A DNA stretch of 51,679 bases from assembly GCA_020026355.1 (NCBI GenBank), contig JAHHQP010000012.1, positions 1-51,679 of the forward strand, read 5' to 3'. The first letter of the stretch is position 1. The number at the start of each line of letters is the position of its first letter. The notes below the pieces were generated by a model, which was given only the letters and a program-made list of their open reading frames with translations, was not told the origin of the DNA and ran no database searches. The DNA comes from Bacteroidales bacterium. Its GTDB lineage: Bacteria > Bacteroidota > Bacteroidia > Bacteroidales > UBA932. Of the stretch, positions 42,460 through 51,008 are shown one piece after another. Both the position numbers and the translations under genes were made by a program.

Positions 42460-42998
42460 AGAGAACTGTTCAGCAGATCGATCAGTTCCGTCATGACTTG
42501 CGTACGGGATTTTCCGTCGACTTCTATCGTGAATCCGGCTATGGCGGCATAGTCGGATTCCCTTTTCTTCAGCAAGGTAGCGATGCGTTCCAGCATGGCT
42601 TCCTGCCATTGATCCGGATCATCTGCCGGAATGTCCTGCAGGAGAGGACGGCGCTGGTAGGAAAGTTTCATGTGTTCCAGCAAGGTTTCCGGACGCGCTT
42701 TGAGCCAGATGCACACGGTATTTTCCCGAAGCAGGTCCCGACTGGCTTCCAGGGCTGGTGTCCCGCCGCCCAGCGAGATGATGTGCACCTTCCGGGCAAT
42801 GAGTTCTCGGAGCGTTTCAAGTTCCAGCTGCCTGAACGCAGCTTCCCCTTGCCCGTCGAAGATTTCCTGAATGGACTTTCCGGTCTTTCTTTCGATTTCT
42901 TGGTCGGTATCTGCCCAAGAACAGGAAAGCAGTGACGAGAGTTTTTTCCCGACACTGCTTTTCCCGCATCCCATGAATCCTGTCAATGCTATGATCAT
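42456..42998 (-). CDS. aroK: Shikimate kinase
   Basis: A 180-residue P-loop kinase phosphorylating shikimate with ATP. The start is MIIALTGFMGCGKSS at 42998; the open frame upstream would overlap parC with no gain. Walker A is GFMGCGKSS (residues 7-15), the shikimate-binding Asp lies in WADTDQEIE (D30/D32), and the GGGTPAL motif is near 76-82. Arg in QRRPLL belongs to the lid. Last gene of the exbB-to-aroK run, 22 nt after parC. Confidence 0.94.
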   Translation of the reverse strand: MIIALTGFMGCGKSSVGKKLSSLLSCSWADTDQEIERKTGKSIQEIFDGQGEAAFRQLELETLRELIARKVHIISLGGGTPALEASRDLLRENTVCIWLKARPETLLEHMKLSYQRRPLLQDIPADDPDQWQEAMLERIATLLKKRESDYAAIAGFTIEVDGKSRTQVMTELIDLLNSSL

Positions 42999-43020
42999 GA
43001 TCTCATCTTCAAGCCCACCG

Positions 43021-45729
43021 TCAGAAGAGGGTCGGCTGATCTTCATCATCGATATGGAGATCGATCACTTCCTCCAGTTCCTCGTTGTCGATTTCTCCGG
43101 CTTGGTTTTCCGGTTCTTCGGAAACTTTCGGAAGATCGTCTTCCGGTCTGTGCAGCGGTTCGATGAATTTCACTTCCTTCAGTTCGTAGGCACTGCATTT
43201 CTTGCCTTTCGCGGCAACGCTCTTCTTCGCGATGAAATCTTCCGCATCGATCTTCTCCGGTTCACGGTGGGCATGCTTGCCGCCGAAGATGATCTCTACC
43301 TGTGGATGCTTGTCCTCGCTGAGCGCTACCAGATAGGATCCTTTCGCTTCTGAAATGAAGGACAATGGATTGTTGTCGCTCACATCGAAGGAGAAGCGTT
43401 TGATGTAGAAGGATTCTACGCCCTTGTCATAGTACAGGGCTGTATAGGTCTTGTTGAGGTCCAGTTTCCCGATGCTCAGCAGATCGCCCTGATAACGGTT
43501 GCTCAGGTCGAAGCTGGTCGTGTAGTAGGTACCGTCCTTGAAGATGGCCAGGATGTGGTCACCGGTGTTGAACTGACCCAGATATGTGCCTCTTTCGTCT
43601 TCATTGAGCCGTTGTATGTCGGTGTCCAGCCAGATGTCCTTTCCTCCGATGGTGGAGATTCCCTTGGATTTGAGAGTGATCTTCGAGATCGGGTTCTTGG
43701 AAACGAGGTTTCCACGGGAGGCCTTGCCTTTGATGAGCAGCTTGGAGAAGTCGTACTCGTCCGAGGTCTTCTTGAGTTTCGGTCTCGGGCGGAAATTGAT
43801 CCGGACCGTCTCGGCTTCACCGTTGTGGTTCACCGTGAACCAGAGGATGACGGAGCCCGGTGTGCCCTGGGTGATGTCATATTCCTTGTCACGGGTGATG
43901 CTGGTGACGGAAAAACGTTTCGCGTAGCTGACGGAGGTCTTTCCTTCCCGGTAGATGACGTTGTAGATGGTCCGTTGATCATTGCGGTCGAAAAGTCCGA
44001 CATAGAGGATATCTTTTCCGAAGAAAGCCTTGTCGGAGACTTTCGTGACCATGTATTTGCCGTCCTTGTGGATGACGATGATTTCGGAAATGTCCGAGCA
44101 GTCGCAGATGTAGTCGGCATTGTCTTCTTTCTTGAGGTTGATGCCGACAAAGCCCTCCGCCTTGTTCGCGTAGAGTTTCGCGTTGTTGTTCGCGACCCTG
44201 TTCGCGGCGATGGCCTCGAACTCGACCAGTTCAGTCTGTCTCGGATATTCCTTACCGTATTTCTTCTTGAGATTCTTGAAATACCTGACGGTGTATTCGG
44301 TCAGGTGGTCCAGGTTCTCGAGCACTTCCGCCATCTCTCCTTCGAGGACTTTGATCCGTTCGTCGATGACTTTCGTATCGAACTTGGAAATCTTGCGGAC
44401 CGGTTTCTCTACCAGCTTGTCGATGTCTTCCATCGTGATCTCGCGCTTGAGTTCGTGCTGGTATTCCTGCATCTTCTTGTAGACGGTTTTCAGCTGCGTT
44501 TCCCAGCTCTTGGAGTCTTCCTCGAGGATCTTGTAGATCCGGTTCTCGAAGAAGATTCTTTCCAGGGAATTGTAGTGCCATTCGTTCTCCAGTTCGTTCA
44601 GACGAATCTGGAGTTCCAGGCCGAGCAGGTCCCGGGTGTGTTCCGTGTCATAGCGGAGCACGTCGTCCACGCTGAGGAACTGTGGCTTGTTGTCCACGAT
44701 CACGCAGGTGTTCGGGGAAATGGAGACTTCACAGTCTGTGAAGGCGTAGAGCGCATCGATGGTCTTGTCCGGTGAAACGTCGTTCGGCAGATGGATCAGG
44801 ATATTGGCGGTCTTGGTCGTGAGATCATCGATCTTGCGGATCTTGATCTTGCCTTTGTCCTTCGCTTTCAGGATGGAGTCAATGAGGATGTGTGTCGTCT
44901 TGCTGTACGGGATTTCCGTGATAGCCAAGGTGTTCTTGTCCAGTTTCTCGATCTTTGCCCTTACCTTGACCGTGCCGCCCCGCTGTCCTTTCATATATTT
45001 TGAACAGTCGGCATAGCCTCCGGTCGGAAAGTCCGGGTAGACTTCGAAAGGTTTCCCTTCCAGAATGGCGATGGAGGCGTCGATGAGTTCATTGAAATTG
45101 TGGGGGAGGATCTTCGAAGCGAGTCCGACGGCGATACCTTCCGCACCATGGGCCAGCAGCAACGGGAATTTTACCGGAAGTTCGACCGGTTCCATGTTCC
45201 TGCCGTCATAGGAGGTCATCCAGTTCGTCGTCTTCGGGTTGAACACGACTTCTTTCGCGAACTTGCTCAGCCGGGCCTCGATGTATCGGGGCGCCGCGTT
45301 GGAGTCACCCGTCAGGATATTACCCCAGTTACCTTGGCAGTCGATCAGGTAATTCTTCTGACCGAGCTGGACCAGCGCACCGCAGATGGATGAATCACCG
45401 TGAGGATGGTACTGCATGGCCTGACCGATGATGTTCGCTACTTTCGTGTAGCTGCCGTCATCCATCTTCCACATTGCATGCAGCACTCTTCTCTGTACGG
45501 GTTTGAATCCGTCCACAATATGCGGGACCGCTCTCTGCAGGATCACATAGGAGGAATAGTCAAGGAACCATTCCTTGAACATTCCGGACAGTTTGTATTT
45601 CCTGCTGTCTTCATCAAGCAGCTTTCCGTATTTGCCGCTTGCGGGAGTCGCCTCGTCCAACGGGGCCTCCTCGTTCATCTCCTCATTCTCGATATCAGGA
45701 TTCAAATCCTTTTCTTCATCCATGGCCAT
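43021..45729 (-). CDS. parC: DNA topoisomerase IV subunit A
   Basis: A 902-residue type IIA topoisomerase A subunit. It starts with an acidic tail (residues 1-45) before the winged-helix domain. Catalytic Tyr149 lies in AAPRYIEARL. The breakage-reunion domain is complete, followed by coiled-coil and C-terminal beta-pinwheel parts; the tail is acidic. It matches the Bacteroidota ParC form. The quinolone region reads QYHPHGDSSICGALV: S113 aligns with E. coli ParC S80, and G117 with E84, an acidic residue in most homologues. parE is not in the window. An alternative ATG is two codons in. Confidence 0.93.
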   Translation of the reverse strand: MAMDEEKDLNPDIENEEMNEEAPLDEATPASGKYGKLLDEDSRKYKLSGMFKEWFLDYSSYVILQRAVPHIVDGFKPVQRRVLHAMWKMDDGSYTKVANIIGQAMQYHPHGDSSICGALVQLGQKNYLIDCQGNWGNILTGDSNAAPRYIEARLSKFAKEVVFNPKTTNWMTSYDGRNMEPVELPVKFPLLLAHGAEGIAVGLASKILPHNFNELIDASIAILEGKPFEVYPDFPTGGYADCSKYMKGQRGGTVKVRAKIEKLDKNTLAITEIPYSKTTHILIDSILKAKDKGKIKIRKIDDLTTKTANILIHLPNDVSPDKTIDALYAFTDCEVSISPNTCVIVDNKPQFLSVDDVLRYDTEHTRDLLGLELQIRLNELENEWHYNSLERIFFENRIYKILEEDSKSWETQLKTVYKKMQEYQHELKREITMEDIDKLVEKPVRKISKFDTKVIDERIKVLEGEMAEVLENLDHLTEYTVRYFKNLKKKYGKEYPRQTELVEFEAIAANRVANNNAKLYANKAEGFVGINLKKEDNADYICDCSDISEIIVIHKDGKYMVTKVSDKAFFGKDILYVGLFDRNDQRTIYNVIYREGKTSVSYAKRFSVTSITRDKEYDITQGTPGSVILWFTVNHNGEAETVRINFRPRPKLKKTSDEYDFSKLLIKGKASRGNLVSKNPISKITLKSKGISTIGGKDIWLDTDIQRLNEDERGTYLGQFNTGDHILAIFKDGTYYTTSFDLSNRYQGDLLSIGKLDLNKTYTALYYDKGVESFYIKRFSFDVSDNNPLSFISEAKGSYLVALSEDKHPQVEIIFGGKHAHREPEKIDAEDFIAKKSVAAKGKKCSAYELKEVKFIEPLHRPEDDLPKVSEEPENQAGEIDNEELEEVIDLHIDDEDQPTLF

Positions 45730-45744
45730 AGTCAGGTTATCTGA

Positions 45745-46638
45745 TTAATATTCGTATCCGAATCGTTTCAATTCTTTCTTGTTTTCTCTCCAGTCAGGGT
45801 CCACTTTCACGAAGAGTCTCAGGAACACTTTCTTCTGGAAGAAATCTTCCATGTCGATGCGTGCCTGGGTGCCGACCTTCTTGAGTGAACTTCCGCCCTT
45901 TCCGATGATGATGCCTTTCTGGGTATCTCTCATGACGTAGATGACTGCGCTGATGTCGTATCTTTCCTCACCTTCCTTGAATTCTTCCACGGACACTTCG
46001 CAGCTGTACGGGATTTCCTGTGAATAGTTGAGGAAAATCTTTTCGCGGATGATCTCGGAGGCGAAGAATCTCAGGTTCTTGTCCGTGAAGACATCCTTGT
46101 CATACCAAGGCGGTGCAACCGGAAGAGCTGTCGTGATGGCATCGAAGATATTCTCCAGATTGAACTTCTCCTGGGCAGAAGCCGGGAAGATCCGGGCTTT
46201 CGGAAGCTGTTCCTTCCACCAGGCCATCAGTTCCATCACCTGCTCCTGGTTGCTGATGTCGATCTTGTTGATGACCAGGATGACCGGACAGTCGATCTTC
46301 TGAAGTTTCTCGACATATTCGGCATGCTTGTCGCTTTTTTCCACCACGTCAGTGACGTAGAGGATGACATCTGCATCTCCGATGGCGGTATCCACGAAGT
46401 TCAGCATGTTCTGCTGGAGCCTGTAGTTCGGCTTCAGGATACCTGGAGTGTCGGAATAGACGATCTGATAGTCTTCTCCGTTCACGATTCCCATGATCCT
46501 GTGTCTCGTGGTCTGGGCCTTGGCCGTCACGATGGACAGCTTTTCACCCACCAGGGCGTTCATCAAGGTAGATTTACCAACATTCGGGTTTCCGATGATG
46601 TTCACGAAACCCGAACGATGTCTTTTATGTTCTGTCAT
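45745..46638 (-). CDS. era: GTPase Era
   Basis: A 297-residue GTPase that binds 16S rRNA near its 3' end and helps 30S assembly. G1 is GNPNVGKST (residues 16-24), G3 is DTPGI, and G4 is NKID. The C-terminal KH domain includes GIIIGKGGSSLKKVGTQARIDMEDFF. The start follows the rluB stop by 3 nt, so both RNA-maturation genes are coupled. parC follows after 15 nt. Confidence 0.96.
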   Translation of the reverse strand: MTEHKRHRSGFVNIIGNPNVGKSTLMNALVGEKLSIVTAKAQTTRHRIMGIVNGEDYQIVYSDTPGILKPNYRLQQNMLNFVDTAIGDADVILYVTDVVEKSDKHAEYVEKLQKIDCPVILVINKIDISNQEQVMELMAWWKEQLPKARIFPASAQEKFNLENIFDAITTALPVAPPWYDKDVFTDKNLRFFASEIIREKIFLNYSQEIPYSCEVSVEEFKEGEERYDISAVIYVMRDTQKGIIIGKGGSSLKKVGTQARIDMEDFFQKKVFLRLFVKVDPDWRENKKELKRFGYEY

Positions 46639-46641
46639 AGT

Positions 46642-48048
46642 CTAGTTGTATGCTCCCATTTTAAGGATGTTGATCTCACCTTGGGTGAGGAATCTCCATT
46701 CTCCTCTCTTGAGGCCTCTCTTGGTCAGACCGGCGAAATAAACCCTGTCGAGGGCTTTCACTTCGTAGCCGAGGGATTCGAAGATCCTTCTGACGATACG
46801 GTTCTTGCCGGAGTGGATCTCGATGCCGAGCTTGCGGTGGTCATCCTCTTCGATGTACTCGAGGGCATCGGCAGCGATCATGCCGTCGGTCAGTTCGATA
46901 CCTGCCATGATCTTGTCATAGTCCTCCTGCTTGAGTTTCGCGTCGAGGGAAACCTGGTAGATCTTCTTCTTGTCGTAGGAAGGATGAGTCAGCTTCTCAG
47001 CGATCTCACCGTCGTTGGTGAACATGAGGACACCGGTGGTGTTCTTGTCCAGGCGGCCGACAGGGAAGACCCTTGAAGTGCAGCTCTTGAGGAGATCCAT
47101 GACGGTCTTCTCGGCGTGAGGGTCACTGGCAGTGGTCACGAATCCTTTCGGTTTGTTCATGACGATGTAGACTTTCTCTTCGCCTTTCAGCTTCTCACCG
47201 TTGAACTTGACTTCATCTTTGGTGATGTTGATCTTCGTTCCGAGCTCTGTGACGATCTCACCGTTGACGGTGACGACACCGGCCTGGATGAAGTTGTCTG
47301 CCTCTCTTCTGGAGCAGATTCCTGAGTTCGCGATGAACTTGTTGAGTCTGACTTCCTCTTTGATCGGAGTCTTCACGATATCATTGTCTGAGAAGTTTGC
47401 GGCATCCAGCTCAGGTCTGTTGTTGATCATCTTGCTGATTCCGCTCTCATCTTCGTTTCTGAAATAGTTGAGGTCCGCATTCTTGCCGTAAGGCTTGCGT
47501 CCGAAACCTGGTTTGCGTCCGAATCCCGGCTTGCCGCTGAATCCCGGTTTTCCACCGAATCCTGGCTTACCGCCGAATCCCGGCTTCCTGTTGCGGTTGT
47601 CACCGAAAGATCTCCTTTCGCCGTTGAACGGTTTTCTTTCGCCGTTGAAAGATCTGCCTTCGGAATTCTCACCGAAAGATCTTCTCGGTCTGTCGGTCGA
47701 CCTTCCTTCGTGGTTGAACGATCTTCCTTCATTGTTGTAGGATGGTCTGCCCTCGTTGCTGAAGGATCTTCTCGGTCTCTCGCCGAAAGATCTTCTCTCG
47801 CCGTTGAATGAACGTCCCTCGGAATTCTCTCCGAATGACCTTCTCGGTCTGTCACTGAAAGATCTTCTTTCTGAGTTGTCACCAAATGATCTTCTCGGTC
47901 TGTCACCGAAAGATTTCCTTTCTCCGAAGGACCTTCCTTCAGAATTCTCTCCGAAAGATCTTCTTGGTCTGTCAAATGATTTCTGACCGTATTCCCTACG
48001 GCCTCCTTCTGGTCTGCGGCCGAAACCGCCTTGTCTGTTGTTTTCCAT
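46642..48048 (-). CDS. rluB: Pseudouridine synthase (RluB/RsuA family) with long repeat tail
   Basis: A 468-residue protein starting MENNRQGGFG at 48048; an ATG 19 codons upstream is less likely because that part has different composition. Residues about 10-190 are low-complexity: five R-P-R-R-S-F units and related RSFG/RSFNGE units, then five G-K-P-G-F-type units. From about 232 comes the S4 RNA-binding domain (VRLNKFIANSGICSRREAD), then the catalytic domain with VGRLDKNTTGVLMF, where D334 is the expected nucleophile. It isomerises uridine in rRNA (23S or 16S target not resolved). It is 3 nt from era. The disordered basic tail is known in Bacteroidota members of this family; its role is unclear. 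Confidence 0.9.
   Translation of the reverse strand: MENNRQGGFGRRPEGGRREYGQKSFDRPRRSFGENSEGRSFGERKSFGDRPRRSFGDNSERRSFSDRPRRSFGENSEGRSFNGERRSFGERPRRSFSNEGRPSYNNEGRSFNHEGRSTDRPRRSFGENSEGRSFNGERKPFNGERRSFGDNRNRKPGFGGKPGFGGKPGFSGKPGFGRKPGFGRKPYGKNADLNYFRNEDESGISKMINNRPELDAANFSDNDIVKTPIKEEVRLNKFIANSGICSRREADNFIQAGVVTVNGEIVTELGTKINITKDEVKFNGEKLKGEEKVYIVMNKPKGFVTTASDPHAEKTVMDLLKSCTSRVFPVGRLDKNTTGVLMFTNDGEIAEKLTHPSYDKKKIYQVSLDAKLKQEDYDKIMAGIELTDGMIAADALEYIEEDDHRKLGIEIHSGKNRIVRRIFESLGYEVKALDRVYFAGLTKRGLKRGEWRFLTQGEINILKMGAYN
47479..47975 (-). repeat. Tandem coding repeats in rluB
   Basis: Imperfect in-frame repeats encode five RPRRSF units with linked ENSEGRSF segments, then five GKPGFG-like units. 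Unit spacing varies, and several copies are nearly identical in DNA, so slippage or recombination could change copy number in multiples of three nt. Confidence 0.8.
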
Positions 48049-48115
48049 TTCTTGTGTCGCCTTGCGGCAGTTAAAATTGTTTGTATTTTGGCTCACGCCA
48101 ATCATGTAGTTGTAA

Positions 48116-48901
48116 TTAATCTATCTTGAATATGTAGGTAATGGTTCCCCATTGCGGCGTCTCATCTGCCTTCGGGGTGAAACGGGTCGCTTTCGCGGCC
48201 TTCTCTGCGGCTTTCCACAGTTCTTTGTCCGCAATGTTGGTACCTTGGGCACCTGCGTTGGCTTCGATCACGTTTCCTTTGCCGTCCACCTTGATCTCGA
48301 CGATGACGATACCGTTCTCTTTTCCGATATATTGCGGCTTGACGAGTGAACCGACGAGGCTTCTTCCTTTGAGGGTATATTTCGGTTCTCCTGTTTTCTT
48401 TCCGGTCGTGACGTTTCCGGAAGCATGTCCGGTCTTGAGCGCGTCGGTCGTCTCCCTTGCGGTCTGGGCAGCGAGCGTATCTTTCTTGGTCTTGTTCTTC
48501 GCGGTCGAGAAGAGGGCCCTGGTATCGATGGTGTCCGGTGCCGGATCTTTCACGGCCACATCACCATTCTCTCCGATACGGGTCTGCTTGCCTTCATTGG
48601 CCTCAGTCCCTTCTACCGGCGCTTCTGACTTCGCGACATATTCGGGCTTCTTCGTACGGTCCGGGTTCTCGCTGGCAGGACGGTGGCCGACATGCATCGG
48701 TTTCTTCCTCTCCGGTTCCGGCAGCTGTTCGAATTCGATCTCGATGTCGATCTTTTCTTCAGGTGGCGGATCCAGATAAGTGAATCCATATGCAAAACCT
48801 ACGCCGATGAGCACACCGTGCAGGACAAGGGTCATCACCAGCCCTGTAGTGATGGACTCTTTCCTTCTTTTCTCGCGTTGTTCTCTGTAGGATCCTTCCA
48901 T
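48116..48901 (-). CDS. tonB: Energy transducer TonB
   Basis: A 261-residue TonB-type protein. A short basic N-terminus is followed by one transmembrane helix (about residues 18-42). The periplasmic linker is charged and carries EPERKKPMHVGHRP and repeated K/E/T segments. The C-terminal TonB domain (about 180-261) contains IVIVEIKVDGKGNVIEANAGAQGTN and ends FTPKADETPQWGTITYIFKID. It transfers energy from ExbB-ExbD to outer-membrane transporters. It is 30 nt downstream of exbD. Confidence 0.88.
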   Translation of the reverse strand: MEGSYREQREKRRKESITTGLVMTLVLHGVLIGVGFAYGFTYLDPPPEEKIDIEIEFEQLPEPERKKPMHVGHRPASENPDRTKKPEYVAKSEAPVEGTEANEGKQTRIGENGDVAVKDPAPDTIDTRALFSTAKNKTKKDTLAAQTARETTDALKTGHASGNVTTGKKTGEPKYTLKGRSLVGSLVKPQYIGKENGIVIVEIKVDGKGNVIEANAGAQGTNIADKELWKAAEKAAKATRFTPKADETPQWGTITYIFKID

Positions 48902-48931
48902 GTCTTGTCCGTGTTTTTACCTGTCTTCGGC

Positions 48932-49342
48932 TTAATGGGCCTGGGTCGCCAGGATGACTTTGAAATCTTCGTCTTTCGCGATGTTCATGATATCCACGAC
49001 TTCAGAGATCGGAACGCTCCGGTCTGCGTGGATGGAGAAGGTCTTCTCTTCCTCCTGGCTGAGGCGGAGGACCAGGGAATCCCGGATATCCCTTTTCGCT
49101 ACGGGAATCCTGTTGCCGTCGATGTGGTAGCTGTAGGTGCTGTCCGCATGAGGCACGATGGACAGGGAAAGCATCGGTTTCGCACTGACCTGGCTGTCAC
49201 TCTTCGGCAGCAGCAGCTTCAGCGCGTTCGGGTTGATCAGCGTTGAAGTCACCAGGAAGAAGATCAGCAGCAGGAAGACGATGTCCGTCATGGAGGACAT
49301 CGAGAATCCCGGATCCGGTTTAGTCGTTCTTTTGATTGCCAT
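48932..49342 (-). CDS. exbD: Biopolymer transport protein ExbD
   Basis: A 136-residue ExbD/TolR. A single N-terminal membrane helix contains the essential Asp in SMTDIVFLLLIFFLVTST (Asp about residue 19), and the periplasmic domain follows. It forms the proton-conducting unit with ExbB and powers TonB. Only one exbD copy lies in this cluster, whereas many Bacteroidota carry two. 5 nt from exbB. Confidence 0.93.
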   Translation of the reverse strand: MAIKRTTKPDPGFSMSSMTDIVFLLLIFFLVTSTLINPNALKLLLPKSDSQVSAKPMLSLSIVPHADSTYSYHIDGNRIPVAKRDIRDSLVLRLSQEEEKTFSIHADRSVPISEVVDIMNIAKDEDFKVILATQAH

Positions 49343-49347
49343 TTTCT

Positions 49348-50082
49348 CTATGCTTTCTGTGCGTTGTCAAAATCTTCTCCTTCGGCAGGCTCGTGCAGCA
49401 GATCCATGAAATCGATGGTCACGTTCTCCATCTTGAAGACGAGGTTCGAGATCCTGGAGCTGAGGAAGTTGTAGCCGAAGTAGGCGATGATGCCGACGAA
49501 GAGACCGCCGACGGTGGTCACCATCGCTTCATAGATACCTCCGGAAAGGAGGGCGACGTCGATGTTGTTGCCGGCATTGGCCATGTTGAAGAAAGCACGG
49601 ATCATACCGGTCACGGTTCCGAGGAATCCGATCATCGGCGCACCGCCGGAGATGGTTGCCAGCATCGGAAGGCCTTTCTCCAGACGAGCGACTTCCACAT
49701 TGCCCATATTCTCGACAGCGGCCTGGATGTCAGGAAGCGGTCTTCCGATCCTTTCGATGCCTTTCTCGACGAGGCGGGCGACCGGAGAATCGTATTTCTG
49801 GCAGAGGTCGAGCGCGGTCTTGATCTTTCCTTCGTGGATGAGATCCCTGATCTCGTTCATGAAATTCTTGTCGATCTGGCCGGCTTTGCGGATCATCCAC
49901 CACTTCTTGCCGAAGATGTAGATGGCAATGATGGAGAGGATGAGCAGGACGATCATCAGCCATCCTCCCTTGACTGCAAGGTCAATGATGGAGAAGGTCT
50001 TCTCCTGGCTTTCCTGAAGCAGAGCGGCTGCATCTACCTGTCCGATGCCCTCCGGAAGGGCTTGTAAGAATGTTGTCAGCAT
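49348..50082 (-). CDS. exbB: MotA/TolQ/ExbB proton channel family protein
   Basis: A 244-residue membrane protein with three transmembrane helices (about residues 38-60, 145-170 and 190-210). The conserved second and third helices read SGGAPMIGFLGTVTGMIRAF and EAMVTTVGGLFVGIIAYFGYNFL. The cytoplasmic loop between helix 1 and 2 is long. It forms the ExbB pentamer around ExbD. First gene of the minus-strand run to aroK; a TATTTTTG -7 element lies at 50141-50134. TolQ is an alternative name, but the neighbouring tonB gene favours ExbB. Confidence 0.92.
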   Translation of the reverse strand: MLTTFLQALPEGIGQVDAAALLQESQEKTFSIIDLAVKGGWLMIVLLILSIIAIYIFGKKWWMIRKAGQIDKNFMNEIRDLIHEGKIKTALDLCQKYDSPVARLVEKGIERIGRPLPDIQAAVENMGNVEVARLEKGLPMLATISGGAPMIGFLGTVTGMIRAFFNMANAGNNIDVALLSGGIYEAMVTTVGGLFVGIIAYFGYNFLSSRISNLVFKMENVTIDFMDLLHEPAEGEDFDNAQKA

Positions 50083-50133
50083 GATATTTTCTTTAATTTT
50101 GAATTCGGTTTCATTTCATTTGCCACAATCGGA

Positions 50134-50141
50134 CAAAAATA
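50134..50141 (-). promoter_or_regulatory. -7 element for exbB operon
   Basis: TATTTTTG on the minus strand fits TAnnTTTG, 52 nt before the exbB ATG. No -33 TTTG is at the standard distance. Confidence 0.4.
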
Positions 50142-50166
50142 CAAAAAAAATCAGAAACTATGAAAT

Positions 50167-50946
50167 TTAATCGTAGTGTGCACCGCAGAAGAAAAGGGCA
50201 TGTCCCGGTACGGATTCCCCTGATTCACTTCTGTTTCCGCTTTCGAGGAGCTCTGAGATCCATTCCGGTTCATGTTTTCCGCGCCCGATGTCGATGAGCG
50301 TGCCGACGATGGCTCTTACCATGTTCCGGAGGAAGCGGTCCGCGCTGACGTGGAAGACCAGGAAATCTTCCGGTTCGGCCGGGTAGCCGGTCTGCTCCAG
50401 CAGGGCCGGAGTCCAGCAGTCCCATCCGGCTTCCATGACGGTGCAGGTCGAGGTCTTGTTGTTCCCGCCGGTCTTCTCGAAGCAGGAGAAGTCATGAGTT
50501 CCCAGCAGCATCTTCGCCGCCTCGTTCATCTTCTTGAGATCGAGCGGATAGGGACAGCGGTAGGAGAACTGTTCCGTGAACGGGTTCTTTTTCCGGTGGA
50601 TGTAGTAGCGGTAGTCCCTGCGTGTCGCGTCGAAGCGAGCATGGAAGTCATCTGAGGCTGATTCTATGCCGTGAACCACGATTTTCTTAGGTAGAATGGC
50701 ATTTAATTTGTAACACAATTTCTCCGCGCTGAATCCAGCCAGACCTTCGGGAGCATCGAAATGCGCGATGTAGCGGACGGCATTCACATTGCTGTCTGTG
50801 CGTCCTGCACCGGTGGTGGCTGTGCCGGCTCCGAGCAGCATCTCCAGCGCACGGTCCAGTTCTCCTTGGATGGAAGTCCCGTTCGGTTGTTTCTGCCACC
50901 CGCAGAGGCCTGTACCATCATAAGATAGCGTTATTTTATATCGCAT
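50167..50946 (-). CDS. truA: tRNA pseudouridine synthase A
   Basis: A 259-residue TruA that makes pseudouridine at positions 38-40 of the tRNA anticodon arm. The catalytic Asp lies in GAGRTDSNVNA (about residue 52), and RDYRYYIHRKKNPF is near 130. HVSADRFLRNMVRAIVGTLIDIGRGK near 205-230 completes the set. Length is typical. It is divergent from the MoxR gene and 84 nt upstream of exbB, without an obvious terminator between. Confidence 0.94.
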   Translation of the reverse strand: MRYKITLSYDGTGLCGWQKQPNGTSIQGELDRALEMLLGAGTATTGAGRTDSNVNAVRYIAHFDAPEGLAGFSAEKLCYKLNAILPKKIVVHGIESASDDFHARFDATRRDYRYYIHRKKNPFTEQFSYRCPYPLDLKKMNEAAKMLLGTHDFSCFEKTGGNNKTSTCTVMEAGWDCWTPALLEQTGYPAEPEDFLVFHVSADRFLRNMVRAIVGTLIDIGRGKHEPEWISELLESGNRSESGESVPGHALFFCGAHYD

Positions 50947-50962
50947 ATATCGGATTTATGAG

Positions 50963-50970
50963 TAAATTTG
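50963..50970 (+). promoter_or_regulatory. -7 element for moxR
   Basis: TAAATTTG fits TAnnTTTG, 38 nt before the ATG at 51009. Confidence 0.45.
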
Positions 50971-50981
50971 TATGTTTTATG

Positions 50982-50989
50982 CAAAAATA
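50982..50989 (-). promoter_or_regulatory. -7 element for truA
   Basis: TATTTTTG on the minus strand fits TAnnTTTG, 35 nt before the truA ATG. It interleaves with the moxR -7 element, so the two divergent promoters compete for nearly the same DNA. Confidence 0.4.
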
Positions 50990-51008
50990 TCAAAAAATAT
51001 AGAATTAT

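Noticed and set aside
41011..42609. Long open frame on the minus strand opposite recJ (and similar long antisense frames opposite purL, purD, purH, the MFS genes, parC and lysS)
   Set aside because: They mirror the codon bias of the real genes, have unlikely composition (rich in Arg, His and Asp), no family motifs, and lie wholly inside well-identified genes.
47479..47975. CRISPR array or intergenic satellite
   Set aside because: The repeats are in frame, imperfect and translate into a continuous low-complexity tail of RluB.
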